Source of the DNA: Klebsiella pneumoniae
GTDB lineage: Bacteria > Pseudomonadota > Gammaproteobacteria > Eutrophobiales > Eutrophobiaceae
Length of the DNA stretch: 64,000 nucleotides
Direction: 5' to 3'
Assembly: GCA_945878555.1 (NCBI GenBank)
Contig: CAMDWI010000017.1
Coordinates: 31,072 to 95,071 of the forward strand
Of the stretch, positions 1 to 8,474 are shown one piece after another; position 1 is the first letter of the stretch, and each line of letters begins with the position of its first letter. The notes beneath the pieces are model-generated. The model made no database searches, was not told the DNA's origin, and saw only the letters and a list, made by a program, of their open reading frames with translations. The position numbers and the translations under genes are program-made.

Positions 1-990
1 ATATAAACAACAGACACAAGCTCCATTTAAAAAATCGTGTACTGAAACACCTAAATCGCCGGGTTGAGTCCATGCATTTGCAATCCAACGAGGCAATGAA
101 GCCTGAGCAGCGCGCCGATGATTTGCAGAATCAAGCGCTAATAAAAGACGATCAACCTTATGATGTTTTCTCTCTAAAAAATCAGCAAGTTTAGTTGAAT
201 AAGCTTTTGCACTTAATACCCCATTAAATTTTGCAGCAACATATTCTGCTTTTGACTTACCTTCATCATTACGTTCAGCGAGTATATAGCGCTGTAAATT
301 TCCCAAATCGACTGATTCATGGTCGACAATCATAACAGTACCTTTTAAATTCGTACGAGCTAATGACCAAGCTGCTGCATTGCCAATGGCCCCCGCTCCC
401 GCAAGAACCACGTCACCCAAATTTCCTTTAATTTTCGTTACACTACCCCCCGCTCGATCCTTATTAAGAATCGAGTATTTTGAATTCTCATCTAGGTGGG
501 CTTCTGGCAAGAATATATAACGGAATAAATTAGCCGCTGCCAAACATGCTGCAACGCCTGCGCCAAATGGATTATCACTATCCCCGCATGCTTGTGCACG
601 ACTTGTAGAAATTAATGCCTCCCAACCGTTAGATCCTACAAAAATTCGATGTGGGGTGCTACGTCGTATCCTTGATGAACCAATTACTATCTCTACGGTT
701 GGCGTGCCCGATAATTCAATGTGTGGGTTTATACGGGATGCCAATGCTCTGGCTTCATCTACAAAATCCTTATCTTCTTCAGCGCGAATTGTGATTGTTG
801 GGTATAGGCGCGCCAATAAACGAACTAAAAGATCGATTATCGCTCTACCTTCTCTACCGCTAGCATCTCGCGCAATTGTTACCCCAATACACACGTTACT
901 TAAGGAAGATTCAAGTCGCTGTTCATCCAAGCCAGATATAGCTTGGGCTATCGCAACCGCATTGCGTCTAAAGTAGTCTGGTATTGCCAT
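1..990 (-). CDS. E1-like ubiquitin-activating enzyme (ThiF fold), cut by the left window edge
   Basis: The frame is open from an ATG at 990 to base 1 (330 codons, no stop). Residues 1-185 form an N-terminal extension with no motif I recognise. A ThiF/E1 Rossmann domain begins near residue 192 with the nucleotide-binding motif GAGAIGN (198-204), followed by the acidic strand end VDHESVD, the ThiF-type NLQRY (231-235) and DSANHRR (287-293). A CVCC cluster (325-328) could be half of the zinc site or lie near the catalytic cysteine; the rest is outside the window. E1 enzymes adenylate the C-terminal glycine of a ubiquitin-like protein and pass it to an E2. It is the last visible gene of the operon Ubl, E2-like, JAB, E1, starting 2 bases after the JAB stop. 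Family assignment is firm; the catalytic residue cannot be seen. Confidence 0.88.
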   Translation of the reverse strand, partial: MAIPDYFRRNAVAIAQAISGLDEQRLESSLSNVCIGVTIARDASGREGRAIIDLLVRLLARLYPTITIRAEEDKDFVDEARALASRINPHIELSGTPTVEIVIGSSRIRRSTPHRIFVGSNGWEALISTSRAQACGDSDNPFGAGVAACLAAANLFRYIFLPEAHLDENSKYSILNKDRAGGSVTKIKGNLGDVVLAGAGAIGNAAAWSLARTNLKGTVMIVDHESVDLGNLQRYILAERNDEGKSKAEYVAAKFNGVLSAKAYSTKLADFLERKHHKVDRLLLALDSANHRRAAQASLPRWIANAWTQPGDLGVSVHDFLNGACVCCLY

Positions 991-992
991 AG

Positions 993-1478
993 CTATTTTT
1001 CCATTTGCAAGATTTGCTGCGCAGCTGTGGATGCTACCTTCTTCCATCCGGAGTTAGACAACCGATATAAAGCGGTATTTCGACCACGAACACCATACCG
1101 ACCAAAATCTGGAACCACTAGGGATAGACCTCCCCTTGTGGTGACGATTGGATAGGTGTCATCAGTATCTGAGTGATAGGCTTCAGAGGGATGTGAATGA
1201 ACTTGTATCCCAAGACGTTCGCCATTTTCGAACAACCATACGTTTAAGCGGTGGAGTTCATCCCCTTCCACACGAACACATAAGCCTTCAGGAAGGCGAT
1301 AAGCGGTTTGTTTTGGCACATGTATCGTTCTAACCAAAAAACAATCCTTGTCTATTACACCGCTCCAAAGGACAAAGCGCTCGGCGCCGTCACGACCCGC
1401 AGAGCGCAATTGGAGATCCGTCTCGTCGCAAATATCCGGAGGAATAATGAACTCGCGAATCGAATCAAAAGTATTCAT
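993..1478 (-). CDS. JAB/JAMM-family metallopeptidase (predicted Ubl-processing or deconjugating enzyme)
   Basis: This 161-residue protein carries a JAMM zinc-binding motif: H94 and H96 in VHSHPSEA, then S103 and D106 in HSDTDD, with E33 as candidate general base. Spacing is close to the HxHx7Sx2D consensus but one residue short. In prokaryotic Ubl operons such proteins mature the Ubl precursor or remove it from targets. The neighbouring Ubl already ends in Gly-Gly, so deconjugation is more likely than maturation here (inference). The ATG overlaps the E2-like stop as ATGA, indicating translational coupling, and the E1 gene follows after 2 bases. No membrane segment or signal peptide is visible. 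Confidence 0.87.
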   Translation of the reverse strand: MNTFDSIREFIIPPDICDETDLQLRSAGRDGAERFVLWSGVIDKDCFLVRTIHVPKQTAYRLPEGLCVRVEGDELHRLNVWLFENGERLGIQVHSHPSEAYHSDTDDTYPIVTTRGGLSLVVPDFGRYGVRGRNTALYRLSNSGWKKVASTAAQQILQMEK

Positions 1479-2062
1479 CTTGGAGGAGAACCAAAGTTGA
1501 ATGAAATTTTGGGAATCATTTGTATACCAATGCCGGTAATCGTCTCAAGACCATATTTAGAAATTATTTCTATAATTCTGACGAGTCTACCAGCACCTGA
1601 TGGTCGATGCATGTCCCAAAGATCACCACTATGCCCAGGGTGCTCGTGATATTCACGGACGCCGGCTACGCATAAGAAAGGAATATCATTCGGTCCATAC
1701 GCTTGCATGTATGGTTGCTGAGGTTGTACCATTATTTGCTCTGCTATGTGCTGCTCTGGGAGTGCACGCATCAATTGCGTTGGTAGCTCAGAATTTTTAA
1801 AAGCCTCACCGGTAAAGGGATTGACTAATCGAACAGATGGAGGCATCGCATCATAATTAGTGTAATCAAAAGAGACTCCTGTAAGGATCATACTTGGCTT
1901 AACTTTTGGTGTTGCGAGTATCACCATCGCATGAGGGTATTTGGCATGTGTTAAGAACCAGCCTCGCTGGCGGTATTGCTCCCCCAAAGAGCGAAATTCA
2001 GCTATTTCTCGATTAAATTTTTTCCGAGAAACGGTCAGATCTGTAGACTGTACAGGAGGCAT
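1475..2062 (-). CDS. E2-like protein of a prokaryotic ubiquitin-conjugation operon
   Basis: I chose the ATG at 2062, one base after the Ubl stop (TAGTATG), over an upstream GTG at 2077 that overlaps the Ubl gene; this gives 195 residues. The C-terminal half has a distinctive run, FLCVAG followed by EYHEHPGHSG and LWDMHR. It contains the protein's only cysteine (C136 when numbered from the GTG) and a histidine cluster (H144, H146, H149). Position between Ubl and JAB/E1, size and the cysteine/histidine cluster fit the divergent prokaryotic E2 families described by comparative genomics. Fold assignment rests mainly on context and that motif; I cannot tell whether the cysteine or another residue carries the Ubl. 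Confidence 0.7.
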   Translation of the reverse strand: MPPVQSTDLTVSRKKFNREIAEFRSLGEQYRQRGWFLTHAKYPHAMVILATPKVKPSMILTGVSFDYTNYDAMPPSVRLVNPFTGEAFKNSELPTQLMRALPEQHIAEQIMVQPQQPYMQAYGPNDIPFLCVAGVREYHEHPGHSGDLWDMHRPSGAGRLVRIIEIISKYGLETITGIGIQMIPKISFNFGSPPR

Positions 2063-2063
2063 A

Positions 2064-2321
2064 CTAGCCGCCAACACCAGCCTTTAAGTTCAAAAATAAC
2101 TTTGCGCCTTCTGTCACGCCTAAATCTTCTACTTTTTTATCAATTTCGATGATCTGGCCGGAAGCATCACGCAGTTCCCAATTCTCAATAGGTTGCCCAG
2201 AATTACCCGATCCTTGGAGTGCCTGAAGTACAGCCACACGAATTGGTGCATGTACGTTAACTTTCACTGGTATGGGTTGTCCATTAACAATGATAGTGAT
2301 TTCTATTTGATTTTGGCTCAT
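2064..2321 (-). CDS. Ubiquitin-like beta-grasp protein ending in Gly-Gly (DUF2604-like)
   Basis: This 85-residue protein has the expected beta-grasp layout: an opening strand (IEITIIVNG), a second strand, a helix (RVAVLQALQ), then WELRDASGQIIE, a DLGV turn and a last strand LFLNLKAG. It ends directly in GVGG with no residues to trim, like mature ubiquitin. A strong Shine-Dalgarno (AGGAGGG) precedes the ATG. As first gene of the operon it is the predicted conjugated modifier. It resembles the DUF2604 family found beside E1/E2/JAB genes. Single-domain architecture separates it from the tandem-domain, ISG15-like BilA. Confidence 0.85.
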   Translation of the reverse strand: MSQNQIEITIIVNGQPIPVKVNVHAPIRVAVLQALQGSGNSGQPIENWELRDASGQIIEIDKKVEDLGVTEGAKLFLNLKAGVGG

Positions 2322-2352
2322 AATGCCCTCCTGAAACTATTGATTAACACTG

Positions 2353-2374
2353 TATCCACAGCTGACAGTGGATA
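2353..2374. promoter_or_regulatory. Perfect inverted repeat between divergent Ubl operon and regulator (putative operator)
   Basis: TATCCAC (2353-2359) is repeated as GTGGATA (2368-2374) with 8 bases between. It lies in the 98-base divergent region, 31 bases upstream of the Ubl start and 45 bases upstream of the regulator ATG. Arms, spacing and position suit a dimeric winged-helix repressor controlling both directions; the adjacent gene product is the obvious candidate (inference). Confidence 0.55.
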
Positions 2375-2419
2375 TTATGGTAAACTATTCTTAAATTGTC
2401 AAGGTACCTGGAAAAACGA

Positions 2420-3010
2420 ATGTCTGAGAAGATACATTTTGATGTGAAGTTTATTCCAGCAGGTACTGGATCTGCCGTTTGGGATGACCCCCATGCTGCT
2501 CAAGTAGTTAACAGATTTATGCCCCAAAACCGTCGACATGGCCCTATGCTTGGTATTCTCCATCTCGGTGCCGTTCACCCAACCCCAAGAGTATTGCGAG
2601 ACGTGGTAGTAACGATTGGTGAGGACATAAAAGCTGGTCGATATGGCGATTTCAGCTTTTTTATTTGTAGCGAAGACGAAGATACCCGAAGTGTGATTGG
2701 TGATATCGCAGCTTCACAGAATGTTGCAATGTTTGTAAGTGGCTCCTCAAATGATTTTAGGCATGCTGAACCGGTAGGCGGACTTACGGGAAAGGATCGT
2801 GAAACATTAAATTTTATTCTGGAGGCGGGCGGCACTGTCACCGGGATGGATCTTGCCGTTCAGCTCGGTATCGAAAAAACAGCATCTGGAAATCGACTGG
2901 CTTCTCTCCATAAGAAAGGATACCTTCAGCGTGTAGAACGGTCACACCCTGTTGGCGATCTTTTCATTGATCCACGATCAGTGCACTTTACGCAATTCAT
3001 TGGTGAGTAA
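2420..3010 (+). CDS. Winged-helix protein divergent from the Ubl operon, likely its regulator
   Basis: I chose the ATG at 2420, with GGA about 8 bases upstream; a TTG at 2396 would add 8 residues. The protein has 196 residues. The last ~70 form a MarR-like winged helix-turn-helix (LNFILEAGG, MDLAVQLGIE, NRLASLHKKGYLQRVE). The N-terminal ~125 residues look like an alpha/beta sensor domain that I do not recognise, with a segment rich in acidic residues (FICSEDEDT). A DNA-binding domain at the C-terminus after a putative sensor domain, plus the palindrome in the shared upstream region, suggests autoregulation and control of the conjugation genes. Alternatively it could be a structural partner of the system. 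Confidence 0.6.
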   Translation: MSEKIHFDVKFIPAGTGSAVWDDPHAAQVVNRFMPQNRRHGPMLGILHLGAVHPTPRVLRDVVVTIGEDIKAGRYGDFSFFICSEDEDTRSVIGDIAASQNVAMFVSGSSNDFRHAEPVGGLTGKDRETLNFILEAGGTVTGMDLAVQLGIEKTASGNRLASLHKKGYLQRVERSHPVGDLFIDPRSVHFTQFIGE

Positions 3011-3028
3011 TATTTAAGTTAAATAAAA

Positions 3029-3050
3029 TGGCCACCATCGCTGGTGGCCA
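3029..3050 (-). terminator. Intrinsic terminator of the radC-family gene
   Basis: TGGCCACC (3029-3036) pairs with GGTGGCCA (3043-3050) around a 6-base loop. On the minus strand the stem is followed by TTTTATTT, giving a rho-independent terminator for the gene ending at 3062. The stem may also slow transcription from the convergent gene ending at 3010. Confidence 0.7.
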
Positions 3051-3061
3051 CAAAGGCTTCG

Positions 3062-3625
3062 TCATAACATACCCCTCTCAGCAAAGCTCACCGTTATCCC
3101 ACCTGCAACCACAATGTGATCGAGTACCCTCACTTCAACTAATGCTAAGGTAGTTATGAGACTTTGGGTTAAGGCTTTATCACATGAACTCGGTTCAGCA
3201 ACACCAGAAGGATGATTGTGAGCAAAGATGCATGCAGCAGCATTGCATCGAAGTGCAGATCGTACTACCTCCCTTGGATGCACCTGTGCACCACTGATAG
3301 TCCCTTGAAACATCTCTTCGACCGTAATAACCCTATGCCTGTTATCCAGAAAGATGGCTACAAATGCCTCAGATGGTCTGCCAAGAAAATGAGCGATAAG
3401 AAACTCACTTGTTTCCTGTGGCGATTTAAGTAACGGACCTCGACAAAGCGCTTCTTTCATGAGCCTTCGTGAAAGTTCAAATGATGCTGCAAGCTTTGGG
3501 TTTGGTGACAATCCGTTCTCACCAAGCATGAGCGGTGTCAGTCTGCCACTATATATTTTGGTTGCTGTCTTTGGGCCTACTATGAGCGTAAGTAACTCTT
3601 GATCAGTCAGTGTTATGGGTTCCAT
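3062..3625 (-). CDS. radC: RadC-family JAB-domain protein
   Basis: This 187-residue protein has the RadC (UPF0758) signature: EVVRSALRCNAAACIFAHNHPSG (given here in parts: EVVRSALRCN, then the HNHPSG metal site) with PSSCD downstream. It is shorter than chromosomal RadC (about 225 residues) and its N-terminal helix-hairpin-helix part is reduced to a short LTDQELLTLIVG segment. Short RadC proteins are typical of plasmids, prophages and integrative elements; their molecular role is unsettled despite the historical DNA-repair name. It is divergent from the ATPase gene at 3765 and unrelated to the JAB protein at 993. Confidence 0.85.
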   Translation of the reverse strand: MEPITLTDQELLTLIVGPKTATKIYSGRLTPLMLGENGLSPNPKLAASFELSRRLMKEALCRGPLLKSPQETSEFLIAHFLGRPSEAFVAIFLDNRHRVITVEEMFQGTISGAQVHPREVVRSALRCNAAACIFAHNHPSGVAEPSSCDKALTQSLITTLALVEVRVLDHIVVAGGITVSFAERGML

Positions 3626-3764
3626 GCTGTGTCTCCTGTTGGGTTAAAGAACTTCCATAACCCATTCAAAGGGAAGGACTGATATCTGACACGGATAGTA
3701 AAATTGCCAACACGGCAAGTCATCGATTCGTGCGGTACTTAGAAGCACCTCATATTCTGTACTC

Positions 3765-4946
3765 ATGTTTCCGAATCCGCCGATTTCCTATTTCGCCAAG
3801 ACGAACGCACGACTTCCACACCGCCCCTTTGGTATCAAGCAAAATGACCGGTTTTCGCATGTGTATGTAATTGGTCGTACCGGAGCCGGAAAGACTACCT
3901 TGCTCGAAACCCTTGCAACCCAAGACATCAAGCATGGTCGTGGTCTCTGTGTGATTGATCCACACGGTGATCTTGCTGAACGACTCGTAATGGGTGTACC
4001 AGAGTGGAGAAAAGATGAGCTCTGTTATTTCAATGTGCCAGATCCACAACAGCCCTATGGATACAACCCTCTCCGCCAGGTGCATCCCTCACGCATACCA
4101 CTTGCAGTCTCTGGATTGATGGAAGCATTCAAGAAACTGTGGGAAGAAGCCTGGGGTGTACGTATGGAGCATGTACTCAGGAACACCCTCTATGCCCTTA
4201 TCGAAACCGGTGATGCCACACTCCCGGATATATTGCGCATGCTCTCTGATAAAGGATACCGGTTAAAGGTATTGAGTAAGGTCAAAAATGAACAAGTACG
4301 TATGTTCTGGATTAAGGAGTTCAATGCGTACAATCCCCGATATCGCCAGGAGATGATTGGACCTATACAGAACAAAGTCGGTGCATTCCTTGCTGATCCA
4401 AAGCTCAGGCGTATATTCACATCTGCACCCGTTGATCTACATTTCCGCTCACTCATGGACGAAGGGAAAATACTTATTGTGAATCTGGCCAAGGGGCGGT
4501 TGGGTGAAGACAGTGCGTCCCTTTTGGGTGCCATTCTAGTTACCACACTGGGACTCGCCGCCATGAGTCGTGGTGAAATGGCCGAATCAGAACGACGAGA
4601 CTTTATTGTATATGTAGATGAGTTCCAGAGTTTTACCACACTCTCAGTCGCCAATATGGTGTCTGAATTGCGAAAATTCAGGGTTGGGCTTGTATTAGCA
4701 CACCAGAATCTTTACCAATTGGAGCCGGACGTGCGACATGCCATTTTAGGCAATGTTGGAACACTCATATCCTTTAGACTTGGGCCAGAGGATGCACCCC
4801 TCATTACACGTGAGTTTGAACCTACCTTTGAGTCCTATGACCTAATCAACTTACCGAATCGAAACATTTACCTAAAACTGATGATCGACGGTGCACCAAG
4901 CAAGCCTTTTAGTGCTTCAACGCTACAGCCTCTCGATCTATCGTAA
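3765..4946 (+). CDS. VirD4/TraD- or HerA-like P-loop ATPase (short form)
   Basis: The protein has 393 residues with Walker A GRTGAGKT (37-44), a DPHGDL segment after the second strand, Walker B YVDEFQ (near 285) and the LAHQN motif common to conjugative coupling proteins and HerA/FtsK ATPases. No membrane segment precedes the ATPase core, so it is not a complete VirD4/TraD coupling protein. No clear Shine-Dalgarno precedes the ATG at 3765. It is likely a DNA-pumping hexameric ATPase. Together with 5418-8141, which shares its motif layout, it indicates a mobile-element or DNA-processing module. The substrate is unknown. Confidence 0.78.
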   Translation: MFPNPPISYFAKTNARLPHRPFGIKQNDRFSHVYVIGRTGAGKTTLLETLATQDIKHGRGLCVIDPHGDLAERLVMGVPEWRKDELCYFNVPDPQQPYGYNPLRQVHPSRIPLAVSGLMEAFKKLWEEAWGVRMEHVLRNTLYALIETGDATLPDILRMLSDKGYRLKVLSKVKNEQVRMFWIKEFNAYNPRYRQEMIGPIQNKVGAFLADPKLRRIFTSAPVDLHFRSLMDEGKILIVNLAKGRLGEDSASLLGAILVTTLGLAAMSRGEMAESERRDFIVYVDEFQSFTTLSVANMVSELRKFRVGLVLAHQNLYQLEPDVRHAILGNVGTLISFRLGPEDAPLITREFEPTFESYDLINLPNRNIYLKLMIDGAPSKPFSASTLQPLDLS

Positions 4947-5037
4947 TTTTCGTCAACCCCTACTTCCAGTCCGATTCATTTCCCGGCTATACTGACCACA
5001 CTCATTAATTCTCAATATTTCATGGGAGGACACAGTT

Positions 5038-5418
5038 ATGAAGTTACTACTCAGACGTGACCAGAAATCCAGCATGATGGGCAAGATTACTTTCACACTC
5101 TCAGTGCGTGCAGAACTCACTTCGGAAGAAAAATCCAACATCCAAAAATATAAACTCGGCGATACGATGCTCTACGAGCGAGCGAAACTCACTGATCAAG
5201 GCAGTGGACTCCTTGGCTTAGCATCCAGGATGGCCTTCAAAATGATTAATCTCACAATATCAGTAAATGATCTTGAAAGAGGAAAGACTGTTGATTGTAA
5301 AGATATAGTTGAGATGCTTGCCGTTGAAGAGCAGATCAAGGAAGCGGCACAAACCTTCCGCTCAGTGCTCGGAGCTGCCAGCACCTTTGGTGGTGAGGAA
5401 GTTCTAGAGCTAACCTAG
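5038..5418 (+). CDS. Conserved-looking small protein between the two ATPases, function unknown
   Basis: This 126-residue soluble protein is preceded by a good ribosome site (GGGAGG). I do not recognise the family. It opens with a strand-rich part (KITFTLSVRAELT), has a central hydrophobic helix (GLASRMAFKMINLTISV) and a C-terminal acidic helix with EEQIKEAAQTF. Its stop TAG overlaps the GTG start of the next gene (TAGTG), so the two are translationally coupled and the product probably works with the downstream ATPase. Confidence 0.6.
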   Translation: MKLLLRRDQKSSMMGKITFTLSVRAELTSEEKSNIQKYKLGDTMLYERAKLTDQGSGLLGLASRMAFKMINLTISVNDLERGKTVDCKDIVEMLAVEEQIKEAAQTFRSVLGAASTFGGEEVLELT

Positions 5419-8141
5419 TGTCCTCAAACTGGCTTAGCTGGCTTACAACGTCGCCACGAGATGCAGAGCGTGAAGAGACGCTCGCCCTACTGCGTAGGGC
5501 AAAGCAAGCACAAAGCGCGTCACCACTTAAATCAGATAAGGAAATATCAAGATTTATCATCGATATCATCGCTGATGCCTGTGATAAACATCGTACAATG
5601 CCAGGTATTCCCTTAGGTGGCAGTCTATACGAGACTATCAAAGACCTGCTCATTGTAGACACATTAATTGGCGAATTAATCGACGAATCGGCAATTAATA
5701 ATCTCAGTGTGGAAGAAGGAGTACGCATACGTGCCGCACTCAAACGTCATGAGCGGTTTTTAGTTGCCCATACACGTCTTCTACCAATCTGGCGTGAGAA
5801 GCTCGTGTGGCTCTTCAGGGGTATGCTTGAATACTTCCCTGATTCAGCATTCACTGATGTCGATGAGAACGGTCACACGGATGACGACTCTGTAGTATTT
5901 CCCGAGGCACACGCCTATGACCTGTGTGTGAACTTGCCGGAAGTCATTGAACGGGTTATGGCCACTTTCTTTGATGCAGATGTATCGGACGCACACCTTT
6001 TTGAAACTATACGTGAACGTTTTGAAGATAACATGTGTGCAGCATCAGGCATTCCCCGTGATGCACGATATGATCGCCCACCGAAGATGGTGCTTCCCAC
6101 ACAAAGTAGAATCACTGAGCCCACAGCACTCGTAGACACCTACCTCGGCGGCACGCCCATGCAGGGGTTGTTCTATAGACCACTGCCGTTTGCTATACCC
6201 TTCCCTGCACGTTTCGAGCATACCCATATCGTGGGTGGAACCGGACACGGCAAAACACAATTGATGCAATTCCTCATTCACCATGACCTAGTGCGGGCGA
6301 AGGATGATGGGCGTTCTGTGGTAGTGCTCGACAGCCAGGGAGACTTAATTAACACCATATCGCACCTTGGCTATTTCAGTGATCCCGCGCTTGCTGAACG
6401 TTTAGTTATTGTTGATCCCAACGATCTGGAGCACCCTGTGTGTCTCAATATGTTCGATTTCAATAGAGATCGGTTGAGTGGCTACGCACCTGTTGATCGG
6501 GAGAAGATTTTAAACGCAACCATTGAACTCTATGAGTATTTCTTTGGTGCACTCCTTGGTGCAGAGCTCACCCAAAGACAAGGGCTTATCTTCCGGTATC
6601 TGGCCCGACTCCTTATTGAAATACCAGATGCCACCATCCATACCCTCAGGGAAATCATGGAGGATGGTGAACGTTTCCGTCCACATATGGAGAAGCTCAC
6701 GGGCTCTGCCCGAAGTTTCTTTGCCACACAGTTCTTTGAAAAGAAATTCGGGGAAACCAAGAAGCAGATATTGACTCGTCTCTGGGGAGTGTTATCCAAC
6801 GCATCACTGGAACGTATGTTCTCTCATACAAGAAACAGAATCGACATCTTCGAGCTTCTGAATCAAGGCAAGATCATTCTCATTAACACGGCAAAGGACT
6901 TGCTAGGAAATGATGGTGCAGCAATATTTGGTCGATTCTTTATAGCCTTGATTTCTCAAGCTTCTATCCAACGTGCGGCCATGCCACCTCATACCCGACG
7001 ACCAGCATTTGTATACATTGACGAAGCTCAGGATTACTTTGATGACAATATCTCACACCTGCTCACTCAAGCACGTAAGTACCGTGTGGGACTCATCTTT
7101 GCGCATCAGAATCTTGATCAGTTGAGTGCAGGTCTCCGGGCAAGTGTGCTTGCCTCCACCACTATCAAGTTTGCAGGAGGAGTGAGTGCCAAGGACGCTA
7201 GTATTCTCGACTCTGAATTTCGCTGTGACTCTGACTTCTTGCTCAGTCAGCGGAAGGAGAAGAAATACACGGAGTTCGCCTGCTTCGTTAAAAATTACAC
7301 CGCCAAAGCCCTTTCAATCACTATTCCACTGGGTTTTGTTGAAGAACGGCCACAAATTGCACGAGATGAATATCATGCACTCATTGAGCGGAATCGTGAA
7401 CTATACAGTGAACCGCCGATGCTACCGGAAGATGTGCCGTTCCCGGAGAGAAGTGTTCGAACCGAGCGGAAAGCGCCACAGCGAGTTGTGCGGGAGGAGA
7501 CACCAGAAGTACAGCCGCATACACGCGAAGCGCCAGTAGAATACAGGAAATCGGATACACATGAATCCCTACCCAAGGTTATGCCGGTCAAAGAGAAGCG
7601 ACCTTCATTGCCAAAGGAAGTACAACAACCTGGCCGAGGTGGGAGACAGCATAAATATCTGCAACACCTGATCAAGCAGCTTGCTGAAGAGCGTGGATTC
7701 CGGGCCACAATTGAGGAGACTATCCTTGATGGGGCTGGCCGTGTTGATGTGTCGCTGGTTCGAGACAATATACGGGTTGCATGTCAGGTGTCAGTAACGA
7801 CTACAAAGGATTGGGAGCTTGGTGGTATAGAGAAGTGCTTAGCTTCAGGCTACACCGAAGTAGTGCTAATCGCTGGCACTGAGCGACATATCAAAGGACT
7901 TTCAAAGTTTGTTGAAGAGAATCTTGATCCTAAAGATCAGGGACGTGTTCGCTATATTACGTCAGATGGCATCATAGATTTCCTAGATGGCCTCGGGAAA
8001 CCTGCCCCTACAGAGCAAGTAGTGCGTGGATACAAAGTGCGAACTGTGCAACAGACTGTTGACTCGGAGGATGCTGCAACAAGAAGAAAGGCTATTTCAG
8101 AGGTGATTGCGAGGTCGCTACAGAAAAGGGAAAAAGAATAG
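5418..8141 (+). CDS. Large VirD4/HerA-like ATPase with C-terminal nuclease-like domain
   Basis: This 907-residue protein starts at a GTG coupled to the previous stop. The ATPase core has Walker A GGTGHGKT (near 272-279), VLDSQGDL, Walker B YIDEAQ (near 534) and FAHQN. The N-terminal 230 residues are helical and lack a membrane anchor. After a charged, proline-rich linker (about 675-730) a PD-(D/E)XK-like fold follows: GAGRVDVSL (near 770) supplies the motif II aspartate, and ACQVSVTT (near 788) stands where the family usually has E-x-S/K, here Gln for Glu. Such tails occur on ATPases of integrative elements. A DNA-translocation role is likely; nuclease activity is doubtful because of the substitution. 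Confidence 0.78.
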   Translation: MSSNWLSWLTTSPRDAEREETLALLRRAKQAQSASPLKSDKEISRFIIDIIADACDKHRTMPGIPLGGSLYETIKDLLIVDTLIGELIDESAINNLSVEEGVRIRAALKRHERFLVAHTRLLPIWREKLVWLFRGMLEYFPDSAFTDVDENGHTDDDSVVFPEAHAYDLCVNLPEVIERVMATFFDADVSDAHLFETIRERFEDNMCAASGIPRDARYDRPPKMVLPTQSRITEPTALVDTYLGGTPMQGLFYRPLPFAIPFPARFEHTHIVGGTGHGKTQLMQFLIHHDLVRAKDDGRSVVVLDSQGDLINTISHLGYFSDPALAERLVIVDPNDLEHPVCLNMFDFNRDRLSGYAPVDREKILNATIELYEYFFGALLGAELTQRQGLIFRYLARLLIEIPDATIHTLREIMEDGERFRPHMEKLTGSARSFFATQFFEKKFGETKKQILTRLWGVLSNASLERMFSHTRNRIDIFELLNQGKIILINTAKDLLGNDGAAIFGRFFIALISQASIQRAAMPPHTRRPAFVYIDEAQDYFDDNISHLLTQARKYRVGLIFAHQNLDQLSAGLRASVLASTTIKFAGGVSAKDASILDSEFRCDSDFLLSQRKEKKYTEFACFVKNYTAKALSITIPLGFVEERPQIARDEYHALIERNRELYSEPPMLPEDVPFPERSVRTERKAPQRVVREETPEVQPHTREAPVEYRKSDTHESLPKVMPVKEKRPSLPKEVQQPGRGGRQHKYLQHLIKQLAEERGFRATIEETILDGAGRVDVSLVRDNIRVACQVSVTTTKDWELGGIEKCLASGYTEVVLIAGTERHIKGLSKFVEENLDPKDQGRVRYITSDGIIDFLDGLGKPAPTEQVVRGYKVRTVQQTVDSEDAATRRKAISEVIARSLQKREKE

Positions 8142-8474
8142 TTATACAGGTATCTGTATTACTGCTCCCACAACTCAATAACCTTTAGTTACTAAAAGCC
8201 CCCGTTACCGGGGGCCTGTCATACCAATCCAGGTATCTGCAGCACCTTATATTTGGTATTAACAATGTAATCCTAACTTATCAATCCTGCCATTCCTATC
8301 CCCCATTTGGGGTATGTTCATGTATTTTCAGGTGGTTAAATTGCCACTTGTGTACCGTGTACGCCCTTTATAAAAGAAAATAAGGTGCTGATATCCACGT
8401 AGTATCTTCATCGATATCGCTACAGCATTTTTCCATCCAGTATCTTCCACAAATCAGGCCACTACCTCTGTTAA
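8142..8474. other. Intergenic region with two hairpins after the ATPase gene
   Basis: A palindrome sits immediately after the stop (ATACAG, 4-base loop, CTGTAT; 8144-8159). A second stem (GCCCCC/GGGGGC, 8198-8215) is followed by TTTT only when read on the minus strand, so it would terminate transcription coming from the right. I see no gene in the remaining ~250 bases. The change from conjugation-type genes to metal-resistance genes here may mark an old module boundary. Confidence 0.5.
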
